DNA of 64,000 nt from VRUE01 sp963742535 (GTDB lineage: Bacteria; Actinomycetota; Thermoleophilia; Solirubrobacterales; 70-9), in assembly GCA_963742535.1 (NCBI GenBank), contig CAVUMC010000002.1, forward strand, positions 620,001-684,000. Direction: 5' to 3'. The position numbers and the translations under genes are program-made. The notes beneath the pieces are model-generated. The model was not told the DNA's origin. It made no database searches and saw nothing but the letters and a program-made list of their open reading frames with translations. This document shows positions 26,121 through 33,750 of the stretch, in pieces (position 1 is the first letter of the stretch; the number at the start of each line of letters is the position of its first letter).

Positions 26121-26897
26121 GTGTCACCGAAGCCAGTTCGCCTCACCTTCACCCTTGCGCTCCTCCTCGTCGCCCTCGGCGCGACGGCTGCGCGCGCGAT
26201 CGCCCCCGTCGGCGAGAACCCCTGCGTCGGTCCCGAGGCTAAGCAGTTGCTCTGCCCCAACCTGCGGATCGGCCCGCCGGCCGGCCTCTACGTCGAACGC
26301 GCTCGCGGCCAGGTGCGGCTACGCGCGACCAGCGACGTGCGCAGCCGCGGTCGCGGCCCGATGGAGGTGCGCGGCACCCGCAACGGCTGGCGCACGATGC
26401 GCACCCGACAGCGGATCTACCGCGTCGGCGGCGGCCACATCGACCTGCCGAGCGAAGCGACACTGCGCTTCACCAACGTCGGCGCCTACTTCGGTGGCAG
26501 CTACTGGAAGGTCCATCAGCTCGCCCGCTTCGAGCTCTGGTCCGTCGACAGTCAGGGACACCCCCTACACCTGGTCCGGGTCGGGCCAAAGCTCAACTAC
26601 TGCCTGCGCGACCTCGAGCGAACCCGTCCCGGCAAACATTCGCCCGAGTTCTGGCACTACCCCGGCTGCAACCAGGACCCCTACATCCACCACGACGTCC
26701 TCGGCACCTCAGTCGGCTGGTCCGACATCTACCCCGCGACCTACGACAAGCAGTGGATCAACGTCCGCGGCCTGCGCGGCTGCTTCGCTTTCGTCATGGT
26801 CGTCGACCCGGCGAGCCTGCTCTTCGAGTCGAACGAGAACGACAACTCCTCACGCCGCCTCGTCCACCTGCCCTTCCGCGGCGACGACGGCTGTTAG
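26121..26897 (+). CDS. Secreted lysyl-oxidase-like protein, copper site degenerate
   Basis: About 258 residues with a signal peptide (LTFTLALLLVALGATAARA). The second half follows the lysyl oxidase fold: YWKVHQLARFELW (near residue 130) at the place of the copper-binding HxHxH segment, VGWSDIYPATYDKQWINV and FVMVVDPASLLFESNENDNSS. Only one His remains of the copper motif, so amine-oxidase activity is doubtful and a binding role is likelier. Cysteine pairs suggest disulfides. The GTG at 26121 is preferred because the ATG at 26112 lies inside a TATAGA box 8 nt upstream of that GTG. It shares a bidirectional terminator with the permease gene. Confidence 0.72.
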   Translation: MSPKPVRLTFTLALLLVALGATAARAIAPVGENPCVGPEAKQLLCPNLRIGPPAGLYVERARGQVRLRATSDVRSRGRGPMEVRGTRNGWRTMRTRQRIYRVGGGHIDLPSEATLRFTNVGAYFGGSYWKVHQLARFELWSVDSQGHPLHLVRVGPKLNYCLRDLERTRPGKHSPEFWHYPGCNQDPYIHHDVLGTSVGWSDIYPATYDKQWINVRGLRGCFAFVMVVDPASLLFESNENDNSSRRLVHLPFRGDDGC

Positions 26898-26903
26898 CCC
26901 CTC

Positions 26904-26922
26904 TCAGCCCCGCGCCGCGGGG
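26904..26922. terminator. Bidirectional terminator hairpin
   Basis: AGCCCCGC-GCC-GCGGGGCT, an 8-bp perfect stem, sits in the 26-base gap between the convergent lysyl-oxidase-like and MlaE permease genes. No strong U-run, so Rho-independent action is uncertain. Confidence 0.6.
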
Positions 26923-26923
26923 C

Positions 26924-27721
26924 TCAACCACCTATTGGCGCTCGCGGGGTCGAGCCCCAGAAAATCACGGTGCCGAGCATGCCGATGATGTGGACGAGGA
27001 TGATGTTGACCACCATCGATTGCGCGGTGGCAGTGCCGACTCCGACCGGTCCGCCCGAGGCTGTGTAGCCGTAGTAACAGCCGACCAGCACGATCGCGGT
27101 CGCCATCACCATGCCCTTGATCAGGCTGAAGGTGAGGTCGAGCGGGTTTTGGAACATCCAGAAGATCAGCAGGTAGCCGCCGGAGGAGACGTCGCCGATC
27201 TGGTCGACGACGGAGAAGTAGCTAGCGAAGTACATGACGCCGATCCCGACCAGGTACATGAAGGGGAAGGCGATCCAGGCCGCGAGCAGGCGCGTGCCGG
27301 CGAGGAAAGTGACCGGCGGGATCCCCATCACCTCGAGCGCGTCGATCTCGTCAGAGATCCGCATCGCGCCGAGCTCGGCGACGATCCCGGTGCCGACCTT
27401 GGCCGAGAGGATGTAACCGAAGGCGTAGGGCAGCGCCTCGCGCAGGTCGCACCAGGCGGCAAAGAGGCCGGCGTAACCGGGAACGCCCTGGGCGCGAAAG
27501 AAATAGGCACCCTGCAGCCCGCACTGCAGGCCGAGGATGAAGACGAAGGCCCAGATGATCAGCGCTGAGCCGAAGATCAGAATGCCGGCCTGACGCAGGC
27601 CCTCGCCGAAGTAGGGGAACACCCGCCCCGAGAAGACAAGGCCGGCGACGCGCGAGCCGAAGCGGGCGACCTCGCCGAAGGAGTCGAGCCAGCCGCGCGG
27701 GACGTCGAGCCAGCCGATCAC
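26924..27721 (-). CDS. MlaE/YrbE-type ABC transporter permease
   Basis: A 265-residue membrane protein with five to six helices and the MlaE signature GTGIVAELGAMRISDEIDALEVMGIPP, the cytoplasmic segment that contacts the ATPase. In MCE systems two such permeases carry lipids or sterols together with six MCE proteins and the Mkl-type ATPase. Neither an MCE protein nor an ATPase gene lies in the window, so this pair must use partners encoded elsewhere. It is last in the gntR-permease-permease operon, 19 bases after its sister gene. Confidence 0.88.
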   Translation of the reverse strand: MIGWLDVPRGWLDSFGEVARFGSRVAGLVFSGRVFPYFGEGLRQAGILIFGSALIIWAFVFILGLQCGLQGAYFFRAQGVPGYAGLFAAWCDLREALPYAFGYILSAKVGTGIVAELGAMRISDEIDALEVMGIPPVTFLAGTRLLAAWIAFPFMYLVGIGVMYFASYFSVVDQIGDVSSGGYLLIFWMFQNPLDLTFSLIKGMVMATAIVLVGCYYGYTASGGPVGVGTATAQSMVVNIILVHIIGMLGTVIFWGSTPRAPIGG

Positions 27722-27740
27722 GATCTTGCCCCCGTCCCGC

Positions 27741-28547
27741 TCACCTGATCGTCTGCAATTCGGGGTTGGTGGCGAGCAGGATCGCGGTGAAGACGAAGTT
27801 GAAGAAGAAGACCGAGACGATCGCGATCACGACCGCTTGGTTGACCGCGCGGCCGACACCCTCGGCGCCGCCGGAGGCGGTCATCCCCTTGAACGAGCAG
27901 ACGACCGAGATGATCGCGCCGAAGATCGTGCACATCAACACCGAACCCCAGATGTCGGTGACCGAAGCATTGGAGAAGAGGGTGGCGAAGAAGCCGCCGA
28001 GCGGCTGCTTGTAGAGCAGCTCGGCGGCGATCCCGGCGGAGAGGCCGAAGACGATCGCAAAGACGTCGAGCAGGGCCGTCACCACCATCAGCGAGAGGAA
28101 GCGAGGCACGACCAGGTTCTTGATCGGGTCGACGCCCAACACCTGCAGGGCGTCGAGCTCCTCGCGGATCTTGCGAGCGCCGAGGTCAGCGGTGATCGCG
28201 GTGCCGGCGACGCCGGCGACGACGACGGCGGTGACCAGCGGCCCGATCCAGCGGATCGCGGTGAGGACGAAGAAGCCGCCGAGCCGGTCGAGAGCACCGA
28301 AGAGGGAGAGGGCGCCGGCGGCCTGCAGTCCAGGCGCCCCCAGACATAGGGCGAAGGTGGAGATCAGCAGCGGGAACCAGGAGAGCTTGAGGACGAAGAG
28401 GAACTGCCAGACCAGCTCCTCCCCATAGGGGTAAGGCGGACGCACCGCCGAGACGATCGTCTTGCCGGTGAGGATCATCATCTCCCCCACCTGGACGAAG
28501 ACCGCCTTGGCCGGAAAGAATGCGCGGCTTACGACTTCGCCCGCCAC
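27741..28547 (-). CDS. MlaE/YrbE-type ABC transporter permease
   Basis: 268 residues, sister of the downstream permease. It has the signature GTAITADLGARKIREELDALQVLGVDPI and five to six hydrophobic helices, with an N-terminal extension containing a membrane-associated segment. Its first 19 bases overlap the end of the GntR gene, so translation is coupled with the regulator. Two different permeases next to each other are the rule in actinobacterial MCE loci (YrbEA/YrbEB), which supports a heterodimer. Confidence 0.88.
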   Translation of the reverse strand: MAGEVVSRAFFPAKAVFVQVGEMMILTGKTIVSAVRPPYPYGEELVWQFLFVLKLSWFPLLISTFALCLGAPGLQAAGALSLFGALDRLGGFFVLTAIRWIGPLVTAVVVAGVAGTAITADLGARKIREELDALQVLGVDPIKNLVVPRFLSLMVVTALLDVFAIVFGLSAGIAAELLYKQPLGGFFATLFSNASVTDIWGSVLMCTIFGAIISVVCSFKGMTASGGAEGVGRAVNQAVVIAIVSVFFFNFVFTAILLATNPELQTIR

Positions 28548-29305
28548 CAGCTCATCGCCCTGCCTAGAGGGCCCCCGCCCGACCTCGGTGACGTGCCACT
28601 GCTTTCTTCCACAAGCTGCGCTTTGCGCCGCGCTCGCGCCTCGCCGACTTCCTTGGCCCGCAGCTCGGCCGCGCGCTGGGCTGCGGAAAGCTGGGCGATC
28701 AGCGTGTCGCGGGTCTGCTCCAGCTCCTCGACGCCCGCCACGTGCGCTTTGGTCAGCCGGGCGGCGGTCGGCATGTCGACGGGAAGGTCGCGCGTGTAGG
28801 CGGCAAGCTCGATCTCGAGCCGGGCGATCTGGCGCCGCAGCTCGTGGCGCACCTCGATCGCCTCGCTCTCTCCGCTCAGATCGGGGAGGTCCTCGGCGAC
28901 CTCGGTCGCCGCCTCTTCTTCGCTCATGCTCGCGCAGGCGGCGGTGACGACGATCAAATCGTTCGGATCGAGGCCCGCCTCCAGCGTCCGCCGCAGCGCC
29001 TCGCCGGCGATCTCCTCGAGCTCGGGCGCGGGCTCGATTTGTTCACCGACAAAGGTGCCCTGACCCTGGCGGCTCACCACCAGGCCTGCTTCCTCGAGAC
29101 CGGCGTAGACGGCGCGGACAGTGTTGACGTTGACGGACGCCCAACCGGCAAGCTGCCGGAAGCTGGGCAAACGGTCACCCGCTGCCAACCGACCGGTCGC
29201 GATCAGCGCCCGGAGGCGCCAAGAGAGCTGCACCCCGACGGGCAGCTCTGCCGCGGGATCAGTGGAAAAGGGCGTGGCCTCGTTGCCTGGCGCCTGCTGT
29301 GCCAT
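28529..29305 (-). CDS. GntR family regulator (YtrA-like) with coiled-coil extension
   Basis: 258 residues from the ATG at 29305. The N-terminal winged helix (GVQLSWRLRALIATGRLAAGDRLPSFRQLA, NVNTVRAVYAGLEEAGLVVSRQGQGTFV) is the GntR fold. Instead of a ligand-binding FadR/HutC domain there is a YtrA-like tail extended by a long, charged, probably coiled-coil helix (about residues 150-230) and a basic end. YtrA-type regulators control ABC transporter operons, as here with two permeases. A near-consensus promoter and palindromes directly precede the start, so autoregulation is likely and the mRNA appears leaderless. Confidence 0.88.
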   Translation of the reverse strand: MAQQAPGNEATPFSTDPAAELPVGVQLSWRLRALIATGRLAAGDRLPSFRQLAGWASVNVNTVRAVYAGLEEAGLVVSRQGQGTFVGEQIEPAPELEEIAGEALRRTLEAGLDPNDLIVVTAACASMSEEEAATEVAEDLPDLSGESEAIEVRHELRRQIARLEIELAAYTRDLPVDMPTAARLTKAHVAGVEELEQTRDTLIAQLSAAQRAAELRAKEVGEARARRKAQLVEESSGTSPRSGGGPLGRAMSWWRAKS

Positions 29306-29313
29306 CAAAACAC

Positions 29314-29353
29314 ACAGTAGTCCCCGAAACTGTCTGGGTCAACTAGAACAGTT
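29314..29353 (-). promoter_or_regulatory. gntR promoter with palindromic operator
   Basis: Minus strand: -35 TTGACC (29342-29337), 17-base spacer, -10 TACTGT (29319-29314), then 8 bases to the ATG at 29305, so transcription would begin at or next to the start codon. AACTGTTCTAGTT (29353-29341) forms an AACT...AGTT palindrome touching the -35. The blocks CTAGTTGAC and TACTGTG recur with identical spacing at the SnoaL-like gene promoter near 31965. Confidence 0.7.
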
Positions 29354-29369
29354 GGGCTCAACAAAGTCT

Positions 29370-30002
29370 CTACAACTGAGCCAGCGACCGACTGAGCTCA
29401 CCGCTCTCAAGAGCGCCCTCGCGCAAAATCTTCCACTCGCCGCCCGTGTCAATCTCGGTGAGGTCGACGACGGTAGAGGGCAACCCGGCCAGCGTACCGC
29501 CGTCGATCGCTACGTCAACTTCGGTGAGGATCTCCCGGGGAACGTCGGCAAAGTGAGCCGGCGCCGGCTCGCCGCTGCGGTTGGCGGAAGTCTGGAAGAT
29601 CGGGCACATGGCGCCCGCCATGGGCCCGCTGATCAAGCGCAGGCCGAGGCGCTCAGCATCCTCACGACAGGCGAGCGGGTAGCGCCGTTCGGGATTGGCG
29701 ACGATCACCGTGACGGGGCCGGGCAGGAGAGCACCGAACGCCGCCTTGGTGCGCTCGCCGAGCTCCTCGACGATCTCGCGCATCGCCAGGGGTGAGAAAT
29801 AGAGCACGGCCGAGGGCTTGCCATCGTCGCGGCCCTTGATCCGGTGGATGCGCTCGATCGCCTTCTGGTCGAGCGGATCGCAGGCAAGCCCGTAAAGGCC
29901 GTCGGCCGGGAAGAGCACGACACCGCCGGCGGCGATGCAGAGCTCCAGTCCGGTGCGAGCCTGCTCGGGGCCATCGCGCTCGACCGAGATCGTCACGGTC
30001 AT
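29370..30002 (-). CDS. L-threonylcarbamoyladenylate synthase (Sua5/YrdC family)
   Basis: A 210-residue YrdC-fold enzyme that makes threonylcarbamoyl-AMP from Thr, bicarbonate and ATP for the t6A37 modification of ANN-decoding tRNAs. GGVVLFPADGLYGLACDP, the KGRDDGKPSAVLY substrate loop, PGPVTVIV and FQTSANRSGEPAP are characteristic. The C-terminal Sua5 domain is absent, as in TsaC. The ATG at 30002 overlaps the prmC stop (ATGA); the frame is open upstream but only inside prmC. Confidence 0.92.
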   Translation of the reverse strand: MTVTISVERDGPEQARTGLELCIAAGGVVLFPADGLYGLACDPLDQKAIERIHRIKGRDDGKPSAVLYFSPLAMREIVEELGERTKAAFGALLPGPVTVIVANPERRYPLACREDAERLGLRLISGPMAGAMCPIFQTSANRSGEPAPAHFADVPREILTEVDVAIDGGTLAGLPSTVVDLTEIDTGGEWKILREGALESGELSRSLAQL

Positions 30003-30826
30003 GCAGCGCTCGCCTCCGCCCGTCCGATCACCACGCGGGGAATGCCGGCCAAATCGGGGCGGACCTCGATCGCGTCGAAGCCGGTCGCGCGCAGCAGATC
30101 CCCCACGGTGTCGGCCTGTCCCAGCCCGACCTCGAGCGCCAGGACCCCCGTCCTTCCGATCAGCCCGGGAACCACGGCACGGATCGCGTCGAGACCGTCC
30201 GCTCCCGCCAGCAGCGCCTCGCGCGGCTCCCACTCCCTCACCTCCGGCTGCAAGCCATCCCACTCGGCTTCGCTCACGTAAGGAAGGTTCGCGACAACGA
30301 GCTCAAATCCGTCATTTGCGGGCGGAAAAGTGCCGAGCGCGAACTCGACCCGGCCCTCGAGCCCGGTCCGCTCGGCGTTCTCGCGGGCCAACTCGAGCGC
30401 CGCCGGCGAGGTGTCGAGCGCGACAACCGCGCACTGCGGCAGCTCGTCGGCGATTGCCAAGGCGATCGCGCCCGAGCCGGTGCCTACGTCGAGCACGCTG
30501 CCCACGCGCAGCTCCAAGGCCAATTCGACCAGCAGCTCGGTCTCCGGGCGCGGGATCAGAACGCGCGGATCGACCGCCAGCTCGAGCCGTCGAAAACCAC
30601 GGCGACCGAGGATGTAAGCGACCGGCTCGCGCCGCAGGCGCCGGCGCACCATCTCGGCAAAGCGCCGGCTGGCTGCAGGCGGGATCGCGGCGTCGGGTTG
30701 GGCGACCAGGCGCGCCCTTTCCCATCCGGTCGCCGCAGCAAGGAGCAGTTCGGCATCGAGCCGCGGCTCGTCGATCCCGGCGGCGCGCAACGCGTCGGTC
30801 GACGCGGTCAGCGCCTCACGGGTCAC
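29999..30826 (-). CDS. prmC: Release factor glutamine methyltransferase
   Basis: A 275-residue enzyme that methylates the Gln of the GGQ motif in RF1 and RF2, both encoded in this window. The N-terminal helical domain is followed by the SAM motif VLDVGTGSGAIALAIA (about residue 112). The substrate-glutamine motif, normally NPPY, reads NLPY here at residues 180-183 (VVANLPYVSE), an unusual substitution for PrmC and reminiscent of rRNA adenine methylases. Context still argues for PrmC: its GTG start overlaps the prfA stop (GTGA) and tsaC follows. Confidence 0.9.
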   Translation of the reverse strand: MTREALTASTDALRAAGIDEPRLDAELLLAAATGWERARLVAQPDAAIPPAASRRFAEMVRRRLRREPVAYILGRRGFRRLELAVDPRVLIPRPETELLVELALELRVGSVLDVGTGSGAIALAIADELPQCAVVALDTSPAALELARENAERTGLEGRVEFALGTFPPANDGFELVVANLPYVSEAEWDGLQPEVREWEPREALLAGADGLDAIRAVVPGLIGRTGVLALEVGLGQADTVGDLLRATGFDAIEVRPDLAGIPRVVIGRAEASAA

Positions 30827-31890
30827 CCGACCGTGGCCGCCTCGAGCCGCTGGCGCTTCTCCTCCGCCGCCAGGGCCTCGGTGAACTCGCTCAACTCGCC
30901 ACCAAGCACGCCATCGAGGTTGTGGGAGGTGTGCTTGATGCGGTGATCGGTAACCCGGCCCTGGGGGAAGTTGTAGGTGCGCACCTTCTCCGAGCGCTCG
31001 CCACTGCCGACCTGGGCCTTGCGCTCGGAGGCGATCTTGGCCTGCTGTTCGGCCAGCTCGCGCTCATATATCCGCGCCCGCAGGACCCGCATCGCCCGCT
31101 CCTTGTTCTGCAGCTGGGACTTCTCGTCTTGCATCGAGACGACGATGCCGCTCGGCTTGTGGGTGATGCGAACCGCCGAGTCAGTCGTGTTGACCGACTG
31201 GCCGCCGGGACCCGAGGAGCGGTAGACGTCGATCTGCAAGTCGTTCTGATCGATTTGGACCTCGACCTCCTCCGCCTCAGGCAGAACGGCGACCGTTGCG
31301 GTCGAGGTGTGGATCCGCCCCTGCGACTCAGTCTCGGGCACGCGCTGCACCCGGTGCGTGCCCCCCTCGAACTTGAAGATCGAATAGGCGCCCTCGCCCT
31401 TGATCTCGAAGGTCACCTCCTTGAAGCCCCCCATCTCAGCACTCGACTGGGAGAGCACCTCGGTGGCAAAACCTCGCTCCTCGGCGTAGCGCGTCAGCAT
31501 CTTGTAGAGGTCACCGGCAAAGAGAGCCGCCTCGTCGCCGCCGGTGCCACCCCGAATCTCGACCAGGACGTTCTTGGCGTCATTCGGGTCGCGCTCGACC
31601 ATCGCCAGGCGAATCTCCTCTTCGAGCTGCTCGAGGCGTAGCGGTGCCTCCTCGGCCAACGTGCGCAGCTCCGGGTCGTCGCCGTCTTCGGCGAGCAACT
31701 CCCGGGCGCCCTCGAGATCGTCTTTGAGCACGCGGTATTCCCCGGCCAGCACTTGCGCCGGCTGCAGCTCGCGGTATTCGCGGCCGACGTCGGCGTAGCG
31801 CGCCCGATCCCCGATTACGTTGGGGTCCGACATCTGCGCCTCGAGCTCAGCAAAGCGCGCCTCGATCTGCTTGACCAGGGAATCGATCAC
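30823..31890 (-). CDS. prfA: Peptide chain release factor 1
   Basis: RF1 terminates at UAA and UAG. It has the anticodon-like PET tripeptide in RVPETESQGRIHTS and the catalytic SGPGGQSVNTTDSAVRITH. The length of about 355 residues is normal. I chose GTG at 31890 (IDSLVKQIEARFAELE) over the ATG at 31902 because a TATGTT box lies 7 bases before it, as at other leaderless genes here, and because the ATG falls within that box. prmC is coupled downstream. Confidence 0.96.
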   Translation of the reverse strand: MIDSLVKQIEARFAELEAQMSDPNVIGDRARYADVGREYRELQPAQVLAGEYRVLKDDLEGARELLAEDGDDPELRTLAEEAPLRLEQLEEEIRLAMVERDPNDAKNVLVEIRGGTGGDEAALFAGDLYKMLTRYAEERGFATEVLSQSSAEMGGFKEVTFEIKGEGAYSIFKFEGGTHRVQRVPETESQGRIHTSTATVAVLPEAEEVEVQIDQNDLQIDVYRSSGPGGQSVNTTDSAVRITHKPSGIVVSMQDEKSQLQNKERAMRVLRARIYERELAEQQAKIASERKAQVGSGERSEKVRTYNFPQGRVTDHRIKHTSHNLDGVLGGELSEFTEALAAEEKRQRLEAATVG

Positions 31891-31897
31891 GCCCCAA

Positions 31898-31903
31898 AAC
31901 ATA
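31898..31903 (-). promoter_or_regulatory. Putative -10 box for leaderless prfA
   Basis: TATGTT on the minus strand, then TTGGGGC and the GTG at 31890. The -35 position is weak (AATCGG). Confidence 0.4.
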
Positions 31904-31957
31904 GACGGGTACTGCGCCTGCCGATTCGATGCCGACCGTAGGGCAAGTTAGCGTGGT

Positions 31958-32007
31958 GTGCTAGTTGACTAGCACAATCAATCGGGTTACTGTGCCAGTT
32001 AACTGGC
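31958..32007 (+). promoter_or_regulatory. Promoter of the SnoaL-like gene, covered by two palindromes
   Basis: -35 TTGACT (31965-31970), 17-base spacer, -10 TACTGT (31988-31993). GTGCTAGT-TG-ACTAGCAC (31958-31975) covers the -35 with perfect 8-base arms. GCCAGTTAACTGGC (31994-32007), a perfect 14-base palindrome, covers the expected transcription start. The centres are 34 bases apart and share an AGTT/AACT core. This is a tightly repressed promoter with two operator sites, resembling the gntR promoter at 29314-29353. Confidence 0.75.
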
Positions 32008-32052
32008 TTACAAGGGAGAGTCGCAACTTCGACAGCGAAGGCGGTCCCGCAA

Positions 32053-32448
32053 ATGACAACCAACACACTGCTCAAACCTTCATCCACCGGCATTGCCTGT
32101 CTCGCTCTACCCAAGCTGCTCAGCGCGGGCGATCTCGACATGGCCGCGGCCTGCTTTACCCGTGACGCCTGCCTGCTTACCCCTGACACAACCGCGATCC
32201 ACGGCCGCGATCACATCCGCCCCGTGCTCGCCCAGCTAATCGCCCGCCACGTCCGCATCGAGGTCGAGCAGCGCAACATCCTCGAGGCCGGCGAAGTCGC
32301 CTTCGTGCGCGAGCACTGGCTCGTCAACGCCGAGGGCAGCACCGCCTCCCGCTTCGAAGACACCTGCACCCCCCTTCTGGTCCTCAAGCAGATCGAAAGC
32401 AGCTGGAAGATCGCAATCGCCGCCCTTTGGGGCTGGGGGATGAACTAG
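32053..32448 (+). CDS. SnoaL-like/DUF4440-type NTF2-fold protein
   Basis: 131 residues with the polyketide cyclase/ketosteroid-isomerase-like pattern: LLSAGDLDMAAACFTRDACLLTPDTTAIHGRDHI is typical of the YybH/SgcJ group, followed by strands ending WKIAIAALWGWG. Such proteins bind small ligands or act on toxic intermediates. The gene interrupts the rpmE-DUF1385-prfA order and is read divergently from prfA. Its promoter carries two strong palindromes, so expression is probably induced. A GAAGG site lies 11 bases before the ATG. Confidence 0.8.
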   Translation: MTTNTLLKPSSTGIACLALPKLLSAGDLDMAAACFTRDACLLTPDTTAIHGRDHIRPVLAQLIARHVRIEVEQRNILEAGEVAFVREHWLVNAEGSTASRFEDTCTPLLVLKQIESSWKIAIAALWGWGMN

Positions 32449-32480
32449 CTCCCTGGAGAGAGTTAGCCGTGACAGCAGGC

Positions 32481-32523
32481 GCTCTTGACTTTTGTGGGGT
32501 TATGCCGGACAAAAGTCAAGAGC
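32481..32523. other. 15-bp hairpin downstream of the SnoaL-like gene
   Basis: GCTCTTGACTTTTGT (32481-32495) and ACAAAAGTCAAGAGC (32509-32523) are perfectly complementary across a 13-base loop. It starts 32 bases after the stop codon of the SnoaL-like gene and precedes structured repeat copy B. There is no U-tract outside the stem. Terminator or protein-binding palindrome are both possible. Confidence 0.6.
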
Positions 32524-32582
32524 ACCAGCTCCGGAGTCTTCGGCTTCAAAGTCACCCGAGCTACGTCGTCCCGCGGATCGGT

Positions 32583-32710
32583 GGCCAGGGAGGCTGGGTG
32601 GTCTGTGGGCGAATGTCGCCGAATAGGCGGCCGCTGCACTCGTGCTTCTAGGCGCGGCGAAGCCGCGCTCCGACATCAATTCGACCACAGACCACCCGGC
32701 CTCCCTGGCC
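32583..32710. repeat. Structured intergenic repeat, copy B
   Basis: Arms of 26 bases, 32583-32608 and 32685-32710, pair perfectly except for one T-G pair. The core is identical to copy A (7104-7262) over 57 bases, and the inner hairpin is GCGCGGC-GAA-GCCGCGC. The outer arms differ from copy A at several positions, each matched by a change on the other side. It lacks the 33-base insert of copy A. It lies between convergent genes (SnoaL-like and DUF1385), where it could also act as a two-way terminator. Confidence 0.85.
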
Positions 32711-32725
32711 GGGCACCGCCGCTAG

Positions 32726-33745
32726 CTAGGCGACGATCTCGATTGGCTGCTTGCCCGCAACCTGCCTTGGATCCTCGCGGGCAAGGACCGCTTCGAGCGA
32801 GGCGATTGCCACCTCTAGCTCTTCTTCGTCGGGCTCGCGGGTGGTCAGGTTCTGCAGCATCAGACCGGGCCACATGATTGCCCTCACCCAGCGCTTGCGG
32901 CGGTTTTTGCCAGCCCACTTGATCACCTCGTAGGAGAGGCCGGCGATCAGCGGTACACCGATGATCCTCGAGGCAACCAGCCAGTACCAGGCGGGCAGCC
33001 CGAGCGGAGCGAAGACGAAGATCGCCAGCACCATCACGATCAGGAGGAAGCTCGTGCCACAACGCGGGTGCAGGCGCGAGTAGAGCTTGGCGCGGGCCGG
33101 CGTCAGCTCGTCTTCGGCCTCGTAACAGGAGATCGTCTTGTGCTCGGCGCCGTGGTACTCGAAGACGCGGCGCAGGTCCTTGAGCCGGCTGATCGCCCAG
33201 ATGTACCCAATGAAGATCCCCGTCCGCAGGACCCCCTCGACCAGCCAGAAGAGAAAGGCCGAGCCGAGCTTGTCCTTGATCAAGCTGGTCAGCCCGACCG
33301 GAACGACGAAGAAGAGACCGACCGCGAGCAGCAGCGAGAAGGCGATGGTCAGGCCCCACATCCAGCCGCCGATTTCTTCCCGCTCGCCCTCCTCGTCCTC
33401 CTCGAGCTGGGCGTTGGCGGAGATGCCGAGGGCTTTGAAGCCGATCTTCAACGACTCGCCGAGGGCGACGACGCCACGCAGAACCGGCAGGCGCCAGAGA
33501 CGGTGGCGGGTGGCCCAAGGCCTGATCGGCTCAGAGCTGATCTCGATCTCGCCGTCGGGCCGACGCACGGCAACGGCCCAGACCGAGATGCCGCGCATCA
33601 TCACGCCCTCCAGCACAGCCTGCCCGCCTACCGGCGCGTCGCGTTTTGCGACAAGGGCGCCATCGGGCATGCGCAGCGGGTCCACCCCGTTTTCCGACGG
33701 GGTGGCGGCAGGTTCCGTTTGCAGCGAGCCCAGCTCTGGGCTCAC
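32726..33745 (-). CDS. DUF1385 family membrane protein
   Basis: A 339-residue conserved bacterial membrane protein of unknown function. It carries the DUF1385 hallmarks VGGQAVLEGVMMRG near the N-terminus, YHGAEHKTISCYE (about residue 200) and LHPRCGTSFLLIV, with about four membrane segments. The His/Glu/Cys motif suggests a metal or catalytic site. The family commonly lies between rpmE and prfA, as here. GTG start with GGGAGG 8 bases upstream; it follows rpmE by 5 bases. Confidence 0.88.
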   Translation of the reverse strand: MSPELGSLQTEPAATPSENGVDPLRMPDGALVAKRDAPVGGQAVLEGVMMRGISVWAVAVRRPDGEIEISSEPIRPWATRHRLWRLPVLRGVVALGESLKIGFKALGISANAQLEEDEEGEREEIGGWMWGLTIAFSLLLAVGLFFVVPVGLTSLIKDKLGSAFLFWLVEGVLRTGIFIGYIWAISRLKDLRRVFEYHGAEHKTISCYEAEDELTPARAKLYSRLHPRCGTSFLLIVMVLAIFVFAPLGLPAWYWLVASRIIGVPLIAGLSYEVIKWAGKNRRKRWVRAIMWPGLMLQNLTTREPDEEELEVAIASLEAVLAREDPRQVAGKQPIEIVA

Positions 33746-33750
33746 GGCTC

